Assembly: GCA_963676165.1 (NCBI GenBank)
Contig: OY781043.1
Location: 3,348,001 to 3,412,000 of the forward strand
Origin: JAQIBY01 sp963676165
GTDB lineage: Bacteria > Bacteroidota > Bacteroidia > Bacteroidales > ML635J-15
Direction of reading: 5' to 3'
DNA: 64,000 bases
Shown: piece after piece, positions 23,709 through 32,511 of the stretch
Layout of the letters: each line of letters starts with the position of its first letter
How positions within the stretch are numbered: the first letter of the stretch is position 1
Notes under the pieces: model-generated
The model's input: the letters and a program-made list of their open reading frames with translations, nothing else
What the model was told of the DNA's origin: nothing
Databases searched by the model: none
Translations under genes and position numbers: made by a program

Positions 23709-24788
23709 CTACTGCTTAATCAATCTTCTGGTAACAGTTTCTCCTGTACTAATATCTTTTATTCTTAAAATGTAAACTCCCGCCAACAAACCGGACAAAT
23801 CCCATTGAATTTCTGACTCACTAACATTCACCTTTTCAATTAATTTGCCACAATAATCATAAACTACACATTCAAATCCTTTTGCAGACTGAACAGGGAT
23901 AGAAATGGTAACTTGATTTGCCACCGGATTGGGGTTAATTTCCACATCATTCAAATCTAATTCAACAACAGCATTTGGTGGATCTCCCCAAACGTATTCT
24001 ACAAATTCCGGGTGATCAACATAAGGGTTTCTATTTCCCTGCCAATCATAAATTGCATCATTACGCAACTGTTCCTTTTGACTTACAGGATCATTTTCAT
24101 GCCATGTCATTAACATATCCAAAGCACCTGATTTTATCTGTGATCCATTGACCATGTCATTGCTATTCCAACTTGCATCTTCGTAATAATAACGCGTTGC
24201 CATGTAAAAATAAATGCGTGCAAAATCTCCCTTGTACTCATCGATAGGTTCGAATACTGTTCCATTTGTCCATGATAAAGCAGAGCTTCCTTTTTTACTT
24301 CCATTAGTAGAAATCCAATCTACACTAGCAACCTCACCATACACCAAATTACTACGTTGACCATTGGTGTAGCCATCAGTTGGCACCAAATGTACAAGGT
24401 CAGTGTACATTGGAGATGCATCATTAAACCATGATTTTGGCCATGAATGCTCCCGATTATAACATGAACCCTCTCCTGAGTAATTTCCACATTGGTCTGA
24501 TCCAAAAGTGTAAGTGTAAGCCTCAGATCCTGAAGGGTTGTCGCTATACATATCATACACCAAGTTACTATTCTCTGGTCTAGGGTCTGTATCTTCAAAG
24601 GCATCCCACAAATCGTCATAACTCAAAGAGTTATGGTTATCAATAATATCATGCAAAGCAAGTTGCAATGCAGCACCATACACACCTTCAGCACTATCGT
24701 AATAGCCACTTGGGACTTGTGCATAGGCAGCAATGGCAAGCATAAAGCCTGCCATTGTTAAAACAAATGTTTTAAAAAAATCTCTCAT
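23709..24788 (-). CDS. T9SS-exported endonuclease I
   Basis: A 359-residue secreted nuclease of the EndA/Vvn family, which cleaves DNA and RNA non-specifically outside the cell. A signal peptide (MRDFFKTFVLTMAGFMLAIA, then AYA before Q) is followed by the nuclease domain (about 25-270) with the catalytic His/metal motif 'NREHSWPKSWF' (His114) and 'TDLVHLVPTDGYTNGQRSN'. The last 75 residues are a T9SS sorting domain ('VEINPNPVANQVTISI', end 'TVTRRLIKQ'). The gene starts 2 nt after the EEP gene's stop and is the last of a five-gene minus-strand operon ended by 23651-23677. A role in degrading extracellular DNA is well supported by family. Confidence 0.92.
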   Translation of the reverse strand: MRDFFKTFVLTMAGFMLAIAAYAQVPSGYYDSAEGVYGAALQLALHDIIDNHNSLSYDDLWDAFEDTDPRPENSNLVYDMYSDNPSGSEAYTYTFGSDQCGNYSGEGSCYNREHSWPKSWFNDASPMYTDLVHLVPTDGYTNGQRSNLVYGEVASVDWISTNGSKKGSSALSWTNGTVFEPIDEYKGDFARIYFYMATRYYYEDASWNSNDMVNGSQIKSGALDMLMTWHENDPVSQKEQLRNDAIYDWQGNRNPYVDHPEFVEYVWGDPPNAVVELDLNDVEINPNPVANQVTISIPVQSAKGFECVVYDYCGKLIEKVNVSESEIQWDLSGLLAGVYILRIKDISTGETVTRRLIKQ

Positions 24789-24790
24789 AT

Positions 24791-25834
24791 CTATTTCTTC
24801 ATTTCTTTAAAAATGTAAATGTAAGATGGGAAGTGATCAGAATAACCACCCATGTATGTGTTTCCTACATACGTTCTCCAAGGATAACCTTTGAAACGCC
24901 CTTCACGCTGCGTCAACTCAGCTTTATTATACACATGAGCAGCGTACAGCTTGTATGTTTCAGGTTCACCAACTGCTAAACCCTGACTAACAATAATCTG
25001 ATCAAATAAATTCCATTTATCTTTGTAAGCACCAGAACCTACACCATCACGAAATAATTGTTCGTAAGGATTAAACATATCACCATCTTCCAATTGTGCT
25101 TTTTTACGTTTTGTGCGCAAATGATCTTGAACAGATTCATTGATTGGATCATCGTTCAGGTCACCCATAACTACAATCTTCGCATCTTTGTCAAGATTAA
25201 GCAAACTATCCACAATATAGCGTGTTCTATCGCCTGCAGCATTACGTTTTGGACGACTTGCTTTCTCACCACCACGACGTGAAGGCCAGTGATTAACAAT
25301 AAAATGCATGCTTTCTCCGTCAAGTTTTCCAGACACCAATAAATGATCACGCGTTTTGTCATCAGGATCAAAATCAAACACTAAATCGTATGCCTTAAAA
25401 CTTTCAACAGTAAATAAAGACTTGCGATACAAAAATGCAACATCAACACCACGTTCATCAGGACCATCCACATGGACAAAATCATATCCATAGTCCTTCA
25501 TTTTGGTTTTATTGATGAGATCTTCCAACACAGTTGCATTTTCAATCTCAGAGACACCAACAATTGCAGGTGGAAGTTTGGTTAAATCATTTCCAAGTTT
25601 TAAAATGACAGATGAAAGGTTCTGCAATTTCTTCTCATACACTTTTGTGTTGTAACGTTTTTCACTTTCAGGTGTAAATTCGTCGTTGAGAAAAATATCT
25701 GGATCGTTAATGGTATCAAATAAGTTTTCTAAATTGTAAAAAGCAATCGTGTTTACTTTGTACTGCTTTTCTTGGGCGTTAGCACTAAAAACACCAATAA
25801 ACAGCACCAACCAAATGATTAAAATACGTTTCAT
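24791..25834 (-). CDS. Exported endonuclease/exonuclease/phosphatase (EEP) family protein
   Basis: A 347-residue protein with a signal peptide (MKRILIIWLVLFIGVFSANA before QEK). The EEP (DNase I-like) fold shows 'IAFYNLENLFDTINDPD' (Asn and Glu of the active site), 'FIVNHWPSRRGGEKASRP' (catalytic His), 'VVMGDLNDDPINESV' (Asp/Asn) and a C-terminal 'GGYSDHFPSYIYI' (Asp-His). All active-site residues of the fold are present, so it is likely an active metal-dependent phosphodiesterase or nuclease in the periplasm. It sits between the Ppx/GppA gene (13 nt) and endonuclease I (2 nt), which suggests joint action on extracellular or periplasmic nucleic acid; substrate unknown. Confidence 0.9.
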   Translation of the reverse strand: MKRILIIWLVLFIGVFSANAQEKQYKVNTIAFYNLENLFDTINDPDIFLNDEFTPESEKRYNTKVYEKKLQNLSSVILKLGNDLTKLPPAIVGVSEIENATVLEDLINKTKMKDYGYDFVHVDGPDERGVDVAFLYRKSLFTVESFKAYDLVFDFDPDDKTRDHLLVSGKLDGESMHFIVNHWPSRRGGEKASRPKRNAAGDRTRYIVDSLLNLDKDAKIVVMGDLNDDPINESVQDHLRTKRKKAQLEDGDMFNPYEQLFRDGVGSGAYKDKWNLFDQIIVSQGLAVGEPETYKLYAAHVYNKAELTQREGRFKGYPWRTYVGNTYMGGYSDHFPSYIYIFKEMKK

Positions 25835-25847
25835 AAACTTTCAATTC

Positions 25848-26792
25848 TTAATTTTCATTGTCATTACGCAAATTCCTTGCCATGGATTGGAAAACTCCCT
25901 CTTTCAATGCATAAGCAGAACGAATTAACACTCGAATCCGGAACAAATTTATTAGAAATTCTGTAAATACCGAAGCCAAAGGTATCATTTCCACTCTCAT
26001 GGCTTCCATTCCGGGAATTTCAAGTCGCTCATTTTTATGCTTCGACACAAGTTCTTGATAAATCTCCAACCAGTATTCACGTGGGATTTCATACCAAACA
26101 GAATTTTTGTAAGTTCCTAGCAGACCTGCTTTCCGGATATATATCGAAGCAAATGTATCAAAACTACCTGATGACCCAATAAGTACTTTAGGCTGATATT
26201 TTTCTATCATTGGCTTTAGTTCTGCGAGCTCTTTATCAAAGTACTCAAAAATAGCATTGATTTCATTTTCCTTTAGCGGATCGGAAGGTTTAAACTTCAA
26301 TAACAGGCGAGCAATTCCCAAATCAAACGATTTTCGGTAATATACTTTTGCCATACTCGCAATTTGAATCTCATTACTTCCTCCCCCAATATCAAGCAAC
26401 AAACAAGGTTTTTCATCCATAGGAACAGCATGACGCACTCCTTGATAAATGTACTCAGCTTCTTGCTCTCCTGAAATAACATTCAAATCAAATCCAGTTT
26501 GTTCTTTAACTCGCTCAATAATTGCTTTCTGATTTGCAGCATTTCGCATACCTGAAGTTGCAAAAACCTCAGTCTTCACCACATCGTAATCCGCAATAAT
26601 CCCGCGATATTTCAGAAGCACTTTAAGGACTCGCTGGATAGCAGGTTCCGTGATATTTCCTTCAGGGAAACCCTCTGCACCAAGCTTGATTGCCTGCTTA
26701 TCAGAATACAGGACATCCAACTTATGTGAAGTCCAGTCTGCAATACTCAGATTACAGGTATTCGTTCCTAAATCAATGCTGGCAAGTTTCAT
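25848..26792 (-). CDS. Ppx/GppA-family phosphatase, short form
   Basis: A 314-residue cytoplasmic enzyme of the ASKHA fold, hydrolysing polyphosphate ends or the pentaphosphate of (p)ppGpp. The phosphate-1 loop 'ASIDLGTNTCNLSIADW' is at residues 3-19, the catalytic Glu is expected in 'VFATSGMRNAANQKAI' and 'ISGEQEAEYIYQGV', and the phosphate-2 loop is 'LLLDIGGGSNEIQIA'. It lacks the C-terminal HD-like domains of the longer enterobacterial proteins. It begins 2 nt after the ABC permease stop and precedes the EEP gene by 13 nt. Whether it degrades polyphosphate or pppGpp cannot be decided by sequence. Confidence 0.92.
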   Translation of the reverse strand: MKLASIDLGTNTCNLSIADWTSHKLDVLYSDKQAIKLGAEGFPEGNITEPAIQRVLKVLLKYRGIIADYDVVKTEVFATSGMRNAANQKAIIERVKEQTGFDLNVISGEQEAEYIYQGVRHAVPMDEKPCLLLDIGGGSNEIQIASMAKVYYRKSFDLGIARLLLKFKPSDPLKENEINAIFEYFDKELAELKPMIEKYQPKVLIGSSGSFDTFASIYIRKAGLLGTYKNSVWYEIPREYWLEIYQELVSKHKNERLEIPGMEAMRVEMIPLASVFTEFLINLFRIRVLIRSAYALKEGVFQSMARNLRNDNEN

Positions 26793-26794
26793 GT

Positions 26795-28159
26795 TTAGCT
26801 TTTAAAACGTATCCATTTCCAAAGTTCTTTGTAGCTCACTTTCTTACCATACATAAGAATTCCTGTACGGTAAATTTTTCCTGACAACCACACCATAAAC
26901 ACAAAAGCCAAAATGAGTAAGGAGTAAGATAGAGCCAAATCAAATGCTGACACACCAAATGGAATTCTTACCATCATAACAATTGGGGAAGTGAATGGAA
27001 TAATGGAGAACCACCAGGCCAAACTACCCTCAGGATTGTTAATAACAGAGAACATCACAATCAAACCAAGCATCAAAGGCAAGGATATCGGCAGCATAAA
27101 CTGCTGGGTATCTGCCTCGTTGTCCACCGCAGCACCAACGGCTGCAAACATTCCTGCGTATAACAAATATCCGAAAAGGAAATAAAACAAGAAGGAACCT
27201 AACAAGAGAGGGAAATTAATGGATGAAAGCGCAGCAAAAGCTTCTTCAATTTTTCCGGAAAACTGATTCTGAATCGGGTTGTCTCCAAGTTGTGCATTTG
27301 AGGAAACTAATTGCTCAACTTGTGGCGACTGCTGAAATCCTTGAACATCATCTAAAAAGATAAACTGAGCAGCAGTAACAATTCCCGTTGTCAAAACAAT
27401 CCAAAGTACAAATTGCGTTAAACCTACCAATGCAATCCCAATGATTTTTCCCATCATTAAGTTAAACGGACGAACAGAAGAAACAATAATCTCAACAATA
27501 CGATTGGATTTCTCTTCGATAACACCACGCATTACTTGTGATCCATACATAAAGACAAACATGTAAATTAAGAACCCTGCAATATAGCCAATAATCATCG
27601 CAATTTCAGTGCTTGTACTTTTCTGTTCACCATCGTCATTAATGATATTGGTTTTGATATCAACATTGGTTTCAACAGCTTTTATAACTTTCCTAAGCTC
27701 CTCTTTTTCAACACCCAATTCAGATCCTTTTATTTGGAGTTTTGCGTCTTTAATGTACTTCTCCATATGATTGAGAATCTCCATTTGAACTGTAAGACCA
27801 GGCTGTTTATACGAATACATTGCTGCCGAAACACTTGATGTACTAACAATATTATGCGGAATATACAGCAATGCATAATAATCGTTTTTCTTCATATAGG
27901 CAATGCCTTCATCCACATCCAGCCCCTCAACAAAATCAAATTTCAGATATTCACTATCCTCAAATTGATCAAAAAACAAATAGGAATCATCAATGACAGC
28001 AATTGTTTTCTCCTCAGTATCTTTCATCTGAGTAAGCCATACAGGAACAATCATTAGGGCAGCAAATAAAATTGGACCTAAAATTGTCATAACAATGAAA
28101 CTTTTTTTCCTGACACGACTCAGGTATTCTCGTTTTATAATAATGCCAGTTCTACTCAT
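26795..28159 (-). CDS. ABC-2 type transporter permease (NatB-like)
   Basis: A 454-residue inner-membrane permease from the ATG at 28159, which overlaps the ATPase stop by 8 nt (ATGAGTAG); an upstream start at 28195 would lie deeper in the ATPase gene and is less likely. One N-terminal helix ('FIVMTILGPILFAALMIVPV') is followed by a large extracytoplasmic domain (about residues 40-185) and five or six C-terminal helices ('IAMIIGYIAGFLIYMFVFMY' onward), with the family's 'MRGVIEEKSNRIVEIIVSS' loop. This is the NatB/YhaP layout of exporters of Na+ or other substrates. The substrate is unknown. Confidence 0.9.
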   Translation of the reverse strand: MSRTGIIIKREYLSRVRKKSFIVMTILGPILFAALMIVPVWLTQMKDTEEKTIAVIDDSYLFFDQFEDSEYLKFDFVEGLDVDEGIAYMKKNDYYALLYIPHNIVSTSSVSAAMYSYKQPGLTVQMEILNHMEKYIKDAKLQIKGSELGVEKEELRKVIKAVETNVDIKTNIINDDGEQKSTSTEIAMIIGYIAGFLIYMFVFMYGSQVMRGVIEEKSNRIVEIIVSSVRPFNLMMGKIIGIALVGLTQFVLWIVLTTGIVTAAQFIFLDDVQGFQQSPQVEQLVSSNAQLGDNPIQNQFSGKIEEAFAALSSINFPLLLGSFLFYFLFGYLLYAGMFAAVGAAVDNEADTQQFMLPISLPLMLGLIVMFSVINNPEGSLAWWFSIIPFTSPIVMMVRIPFGVSAFDLALSYSLLILAFVFMVWLSGKIYRTGILMYGKKVSYKELWKWIRFKS

Positions 28160-29102
28160 GATTTTCAGAATTTTGTGGGTTGTCACTTTCTTCAACTAAA
28201 GAAATAAACACACTGTTCATACTAGGAATAATCTGACGGAATGATTTCAACTCACCTTTAGGGAGCAAGAATTTAATCAAATCGTTAGCGGAAAAATTAT
28301 CGTTTAAGCGTTTTAGCTTAACAAGAGTTTCTCCGTTTTGGGCAGATGTTTCCATAATCTCATAATCGGCTGTCATCGCCAAATCGGGATTTGTATATTC
28401 CCCATCGAAAATAATTTCATACACATCCGGAGCATAGCGCTTTCTGATGGTATCGATATTTCCCTCAACAACAATTTTCGATTTATTAATCAGTGCAATA
28501 TCATCACAAATCTCCTCAACTGAGGACATATTATGTGTACTAAAAATGACAGTCGCACCCTTATCTCGAAGTTCTAAAATTTCATTTTTCAGAAGATTTG
28601 CATTGATGGGATCAAAACCGGAAAAAGGCTCATCAAAAATGAGAAGTTCGGGTTCGTGCAAAACTGTAGTAATAAACTGAACTTTTTGAGCCATTCCTTT
28701 GGAAAGCTCTTCAACTTTCTTGTCCCACCAGTTTTCAATACCAAACTTTTCAAACCAGAATTTTAGACGCTTAGCAGCATCAACCCGATTGATTCCCTTC
28801 AATTGAGTAAGATACATTGCCTGCTCCCCAACTTTCATTTTCTTGTATAATCCGCGTTCTTCGGGCAAATAACCGATGTTGCGAATGTGTTTACTACTCA
28901 ATTTTTCACCTAATAACTCAATGCTGCCACCATCAGGTCCGGTAATTTGATTGAGAATCCGAATAAAACTTGTCTTCCCTGCTCCATTAGGTCCAAGTAA
29001 TCCGTAGATACTACCCTTAGGGACAGAAAGACTAACATTGTCAAGTGCCTTGTGACCCGCATATTGTTTTGTCACATTTTCAGCTCGAAGAATGTAATCC
29101 AT
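28152..29102 (-). CDS. ABC transporter ATPase (NatA-like)
   Basis: The ATP-binding partner of the ABC-2 permease, 316 residues from ATG 29102 (an ATG 6 nt earlier is possible). Walker A 'LLGPNGAGKTS', Q-loop 'GYLPEERGLY', signature 'ELSKGMAQKVQF' (a KGM variant of LSGGQ), Walker B 'LLIFDEPFSGFDPIN' and H-loop 'IFSTHNMSSVE' are all visible. The C-terminal 90 residues form the extra domain common in NatA/YhaQ types ('KRYAPDVYEIIFDGEY'). It is the first gene of the five-gene operon running down to endonuclease I. Confidence 0.93.
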   Translation of the reverse strand: MDYILRAENVTKQYAGHKALDNVSLSVPKGSIYGLLGPNGAGKTSFIRILNQITGPDGGSIELLGEKLSSKHIRNIGYLPEERGLYKKMKVGEQAMYLTQLKGINRVDAAKRLKFWFEKFGIENWWDKKVEELSKGMAQKVQFITTVLHEPELLIFDEPFSGFDPINANLLKNEILELRDKGATVIFSTHNMSSVEEICDDIALINKSKIVVEGNIDTIRKRYAPDVYEIIFDGEYTNPDLAMTADYEIMETSAQNGETLVKLKRLNDNFSANDLIKFLLPKGELKSFRQIIPSMNSVFISLVEESDNPQNSENHE

Positions 29103-29306
29103 AAGCATTTAAATTTGGCGTGAAAATAATGATAAATTGTGTGAATGCTGTTAAAATATTTATAAAGAAATAAAAAAGCATGAACAGGCTTCTCAAAACT
29201 AAGGAATAAATGGAAATTTGGCATGAAATTTATTCTAATGAGATTTCAAATCAGGCAATAATTCAAGATTCTGGCAGTTATTAAAAATGATACTATCTTA
29301 GCAAAA

Positions 29307-30707
29307 ATGAAACCTGCAACTAAATATTTTATCATTGGCATCGTTTTTCTGCTGTTTACACAAGCAGCACAAGCAGCACGTATTCATGGTACAGCCAAAG
29401 ACTACGCAAATTTCGAACTGGTATTTTATCGTTATAGCGATTTAATAACAGAGAAAGCAGATAGTCTTTTCACCATGCGTTTTGACTCGGAAGGAAAGTT
29501 TGATCAGTCTTTTGAGATAGAAACTGAAGCCCCAGTTTTTACATTGGTAGGTATTTACAAAATTTGGGTTATTGCAGAACCCCAAGGTGACTACGAACTT
29601 GTTTTCCCTGACTATTTAGAAAAAACGAATGCTGAAATTTACAACCCGTTTTTTAAGCCGATTTTATTGATGGCAGGGATTAAAGGTCAAAGCAAAACGG
29701 ACTTGAATTATATGGTCAATCAATTTGATGCCAAATACAATGCATATTTAGATTCCCATTTACTGGATTTCCTTGCTCAAGGTAAAGATTCAGATGTTGA
29801 GCTTTTTATCGACAGTTTAAAAATGGAATTCCCCTACGAAAAATCAAGCTATTTTAATGCATGGAAAACATTTCGCTTTGCTAACCTAAGACGCATTGCT
29901 TATGAGCGCAATCATAGGTACACCATCAATCAATATTATAGACCTAGCGAAGTACATTACCAAAATCCTGCATACATCTTCCTTTTCCGGGAATTATTTG
30001 AAAATTATTTTGATCGGTTTTTGCTTCGCTCAGACGGAGTAGAATTGCAAAAAGCAGTAAATCTTGCAAAAAGCCCTCACGCCATATCAAAAGTATTGAG
30101 CAGAATGTTTGAACTCAATAATCAAGCCTTGCGTGAATATGTCATGATAAAAGGGCTTTACGATGCCTATTCAGGTGACAATTTCAAAAAAAAGCCAGTA
30201 TTAATCACCTTGGATTCCATTGCAAATTTTTCTGAATACCCTGAACATCGAATTGCTGCTAAAAATGTGATTGACAAACTAACACATTTAGCACCTAACA
30301 CCGTACCCCCTGACTTTTCATGGTATGATTACGATGGAAATAAAGGAAAAATATCCGACCTTAAGAACAGATACCTCTACATCGTTTTTTATCAAAGTGA
30401 ACTTCCCTCCTGCCAACAAGAAATCGGACCATTAGTTGCCTTATCGGAAAAGCACAAAGGTAGTTTTGAGGTGTTGCTAGTTGTCTTTGATGAAGATAAA
30501 ACAAAAGCATTAAAAAATATTTCTTACCACAACCCGGAGTTTAAAGTTGTTTTTCCTGACAATCCGGAAACGGTTAAAAAATTGTGGGAAATATATGCCT
30601 TTCCAACTTATTATCTTGTAGGTCCTCATGGAAAGTTGGTTTTTTCACCGGCACCTTCGCCTACAGAACAGTTTGAGCAATATTTTTTCCGCTATACAAG
30701 ACAGTAA
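29307..30707 (+). CDS. Exported redoxin-like protein lacking a CxxC active site
   Basis: A 466-residue exported protein (signal peptide ending 'FTQAAQAARIHG'). The N-terminal part resembles the DUF4369-like beta domain of Bacteroidota redoxins; the middle is helical ('INQYYRPSEVHYQNPAYIFL'). The C-terminal 140 residues fold like TlpA/thioredoxin ('PDFSWYDYDGNKGKISDL', 'IYAFPTYYLVGPHGKLVF' with the cis-Pro). The position of the CxxC motif reads 'ELPSCQQEIGPL', so only one Cys is present. It could be a peroxidase-like or purely structural or binding protein. It is monocistronic, with the converging Nudix gene ending 3 nt beyond it. Confidence 0.82.
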   Translation: MKPATKYFIIGIVFLLFTQAAQAARIHGTAKDYANFELVFYRYSDLITEKADSLFTMRFDSEGKFDQSFEIETEAPVFTLVGIYKIWVIAEPQGDYELVFPDYLEKTNAEIYNPFFKPILLMAGIKGQSKTDLNYMVNQFDAKYNAYLDSHLLDFLAQGKDSDVELFIDSLKMEFPYEKSSYFNAWKTFRFANLRRIAYERNHRYTINQYYRPSEVHYQNPAYIFLFRELFENYFDRFLLRSDGVELQKAVNLAKSPHAISKVLSRMFELNNQALREYVMIKGLYDAYSGDNFKKKPVLITLDSIANFSEYPEHRIAAKNVIDKLTHLAPNTVPPDFSWYDYDGNKGKISDLKNRYLYIVFYQSELPSCQQEIGPLVALSEKHKGSFEVLLVVFDEDKTKALKNISYHNPEFKVVFPDNPETVKKLWEIYAFPTYYLVGPHGKLVFSPAPSPTEQFEQYFFRYTRQ

Positions 30708-30709
30708 CG

Positions 30710-31330
30710 TCACACCAGGCAATGAGTTTTTATGACATCCTGTAGTGATGCGTAAGTCTTTCGCATAAGGGAGGGAATGGTTTCTTTGTCAACCCAAACA
30801 CACTTTTCAATTCCCTCATCTATCTGTGGCTCAAGTGCATCGGCATCACCAGAATACCCCATAGCATACCAATAGGTTTCTTTCAATAAGATTTTTCCAT
30901 CTTGTTTGTAAAGATGATATGTTTTATCAAGCAGATGATCAATTTTGAGTAACTGCAAATCCAAACCACACTCTTCAGACACTTCACGAAGCGCACATAT
31001 TTCGGGTGTTTCACCTTTTTCTGCTTTCCCTTTGGGTAAATCCCACTTTTTATTGCGAAAAATAAACAGTTTAAGATCTTCAGAAACACTCACAATTCCT
31101 CCTGCAGCAAGCACTGGCTTAAGCAAGGATTGCAAAAATGCGAGTCCTCTTTGCGGAGATGTTCCATAAAGATTAAAATGTTTCACCTTATTATTTGCAG
31201 TAAAGCGATTAATCTGTATTTTTAGATCGCCTGCTTCGTTCATCGAAATGGCCTGAAAACCTGAGGTTTCACCCTTTAGTTTTTCCTTAGTAATGGAAAT
31301 AAATCGATCTTTAAAATAAATTTTTATCAT
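30710..31330 (-). CDS. Nudix hydrolase
   Basis: A 206-residue cytoplasmic protein. The Nudix box spans residues 101-123 and fits GX5EX7REUXEEXGU ('GKAEKGETPEICALREVSEE' then CGL), so it is a Mg-dependent hydrolase of a nucleoside diphosphate linked to some moiety. The first 75 residues form an extra domain ('MIKIYFKDRFISITKEKL') of unknown role. The substrate is not predictable. Its start codon and that of pyrE are head-to-head with 3 nt between them, so each promoter must lie within the other gene; its stop is 3 nt from the stop of the converging redoxin-like gene. Confidence 0.92.
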   Translation of the reverse strand: MIKIYFKDRFISITKEKLKGETSGFQAISMNEAGDLKIQINRFTANNKVKHFNLYGTSPQRGLAFLQSLLKPVLAAGGIVSVSEDLKLFIFRNKKWDLPKGKAEKGETPEICALREVSEECGLDLQLLKIDHLLDKTYHLYKQDGKILLKETYWYAMGYSGDADALEPQIDEGIEKCVWVDKETIPSLMRKTYASLQDVIKTHCLV

Positions 31331-31333
31331 AAC

Positions 31334-31966
31334 ATGGAAAACACTTCAAAACAAATTGCAAATTATTTATTGCAAATTAAAGCAATTAAATTAGAGCCTC
31401 AAAACCATTTTACATGGGCTTCAGGATGGTATAGTCCAATTTATTGTGACAACCGTAAAACCTTGTCATATCCTGAGATCAGAACTTACATTAGAGATGC
31501 TTTTGTCGCACAAGCGAAAGCAGATTTTGAAGATTTTGACATTGTTGTTGGTGTTGCAACAGGCGGAATTGCACATGGAGCATTGGTTGCAGATGCAATG
31601 AACAAACCATTTGCTTATGTTCGCTCATCATCCAAAGGTCATGGTTTGGGCAATCAAATCGAAGGCGTAGTAAAAGCTGGTCAAAAAGCACTTGTCATTG
31701 AGGATTTGATTTCAACAGGTGGTAGCAGTTTAAAAGCTGTAGATGCTTTGCGCAATGCGGATATTGATGTGATTGGAATGATTGCAATCTTCACTTATGA
31801 TTTCCAAGTAGCAGCAGACAATTTTGAGAATAAAAATGTCAAATGCCAAACCCTCAGCAATTATCATGCTCTCATTGAAGCTGCAACTGAATCGGGATAT
31901 GTCCAAAAATCAGATGTAGAAACATTAAAAGAATGGAGAAAAGACCCAGGTAACTGGAAAAAATAA
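31334..31966 (+). CDS. pyrE: Orotate phosphoribosyltransferase (PyrE)
   Basis: A 210-residue enzyme joining orotate to PRPP to give OMP in pyrimidine synthesis. Signature segments: N-terminal 'FTWASGWYSPIYCDNRKTL', the central 'VVGVATGGIAHGALVADAM', the flexible catalytic loop with 'SSKGHGLGNQIEG', and the PRPP motif 'ALVIEDLISTGGSS' (about 119-132). Length is typical. It starts 3 nt from the divergent Nudix gene and is followed 5 nt later by an SRPBCC protein, probably in one transcript. Confidence 0.96.
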   Translation: MENTSKQIANYLLQIKAIKLEPQNHFTWASGWYSPIYCDNRKTLSYPEIRTYIRDAFVAQAKADFEDFDIVVGVATGGIAHGALVADAMNKPFAYVRSSSKGHGLGNQIEGVVKAGQKALVIEDLISTGGSSLKAVDALRNADIDVIGMIAIFTYDFQVAADNFENKNVKCQTLSNYHALIEAATESGYVQKSDVETLKEWRKDPGNWKK

Positions 31967-31971
31967 AAGAT

Positions 31972-32379
31972 ATGCCAAGTTTGAAAGTTGTCAGTAAAAT
32001 TGGAAAAATCCAAAATACTAATGAACGAATATTTCAATTCTTGTCTGATTTTAGAAACTTTGATCGCTTAATCCCACCCGAAGTTGAAGGGTGGGAATCT
32101 GACATGGATTGGTGCCGTTTTCAGGTTAAAGGACAATGGGTAAGTTTGCACATTGTAAACCGAGATCCATTTAAAACCATAAAGTTTCAATCGGGAGAGG
32201 ACTCTTCCTTTTCATTTAATTTTTGGATTCAGCTTGTCTCTGTTTCTGCTTATGACACACGTGTCAGACTCACAGTTCATGCTGACGTAAATATGATGAT
32301 GAAAATGGTGCTGAAAAAGCAATTGAAAAAAGGTGTTGACCAATTGGTCGATCAACTGGCTATGATCCCATACCCATAA
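31972..32379 (+). CDS. SRPBCC (START/Bet v1-like) family protein
   Basis: A 135-residue cytoplasmic protein with the SRPBCC layout: an N-terminal strand 'SLKVVSKIGKIQNTNERIF', a helix 'FQFLSDFRNFDRLIPP', central strands ('DWCRFQVKGQWVSLHIVNRD') and a long C-terminal helix 'MMKMVLKKQLKKGVDQLVDQ'. The fold binds hydrophobic ligands, but no ligand is predictable. It follows pyrE after 5 nt, a common pairing in Bacteroidota, which may reflect shared expression rather than shared pathway. Confidence 0.82.
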   Translation: MPSLKVVSKIGKIQNTNERIFQFLSDFRNFDRLIPPEVEGWESDMDWCRFQVKGQWVSLHIVNRDPFKTIKFQSGEDSSFSFNFWIQLVSVSAYDTRVRLTVHADVNMMMKMVLKKQLKKGVDQLVDQLAMIPYP

Positions 32380-32511
32380 CCTATTTTCTACATACATTGT
32401 AAAATCATTGACACAATTCGATTTTATACCACTTTCCCTATAATAACACCGTATTGTTATGGATAGGCCTAAGCATTTTCGTTTATTTGCCCCACGAAAA
32501 GAATAAGCTTT

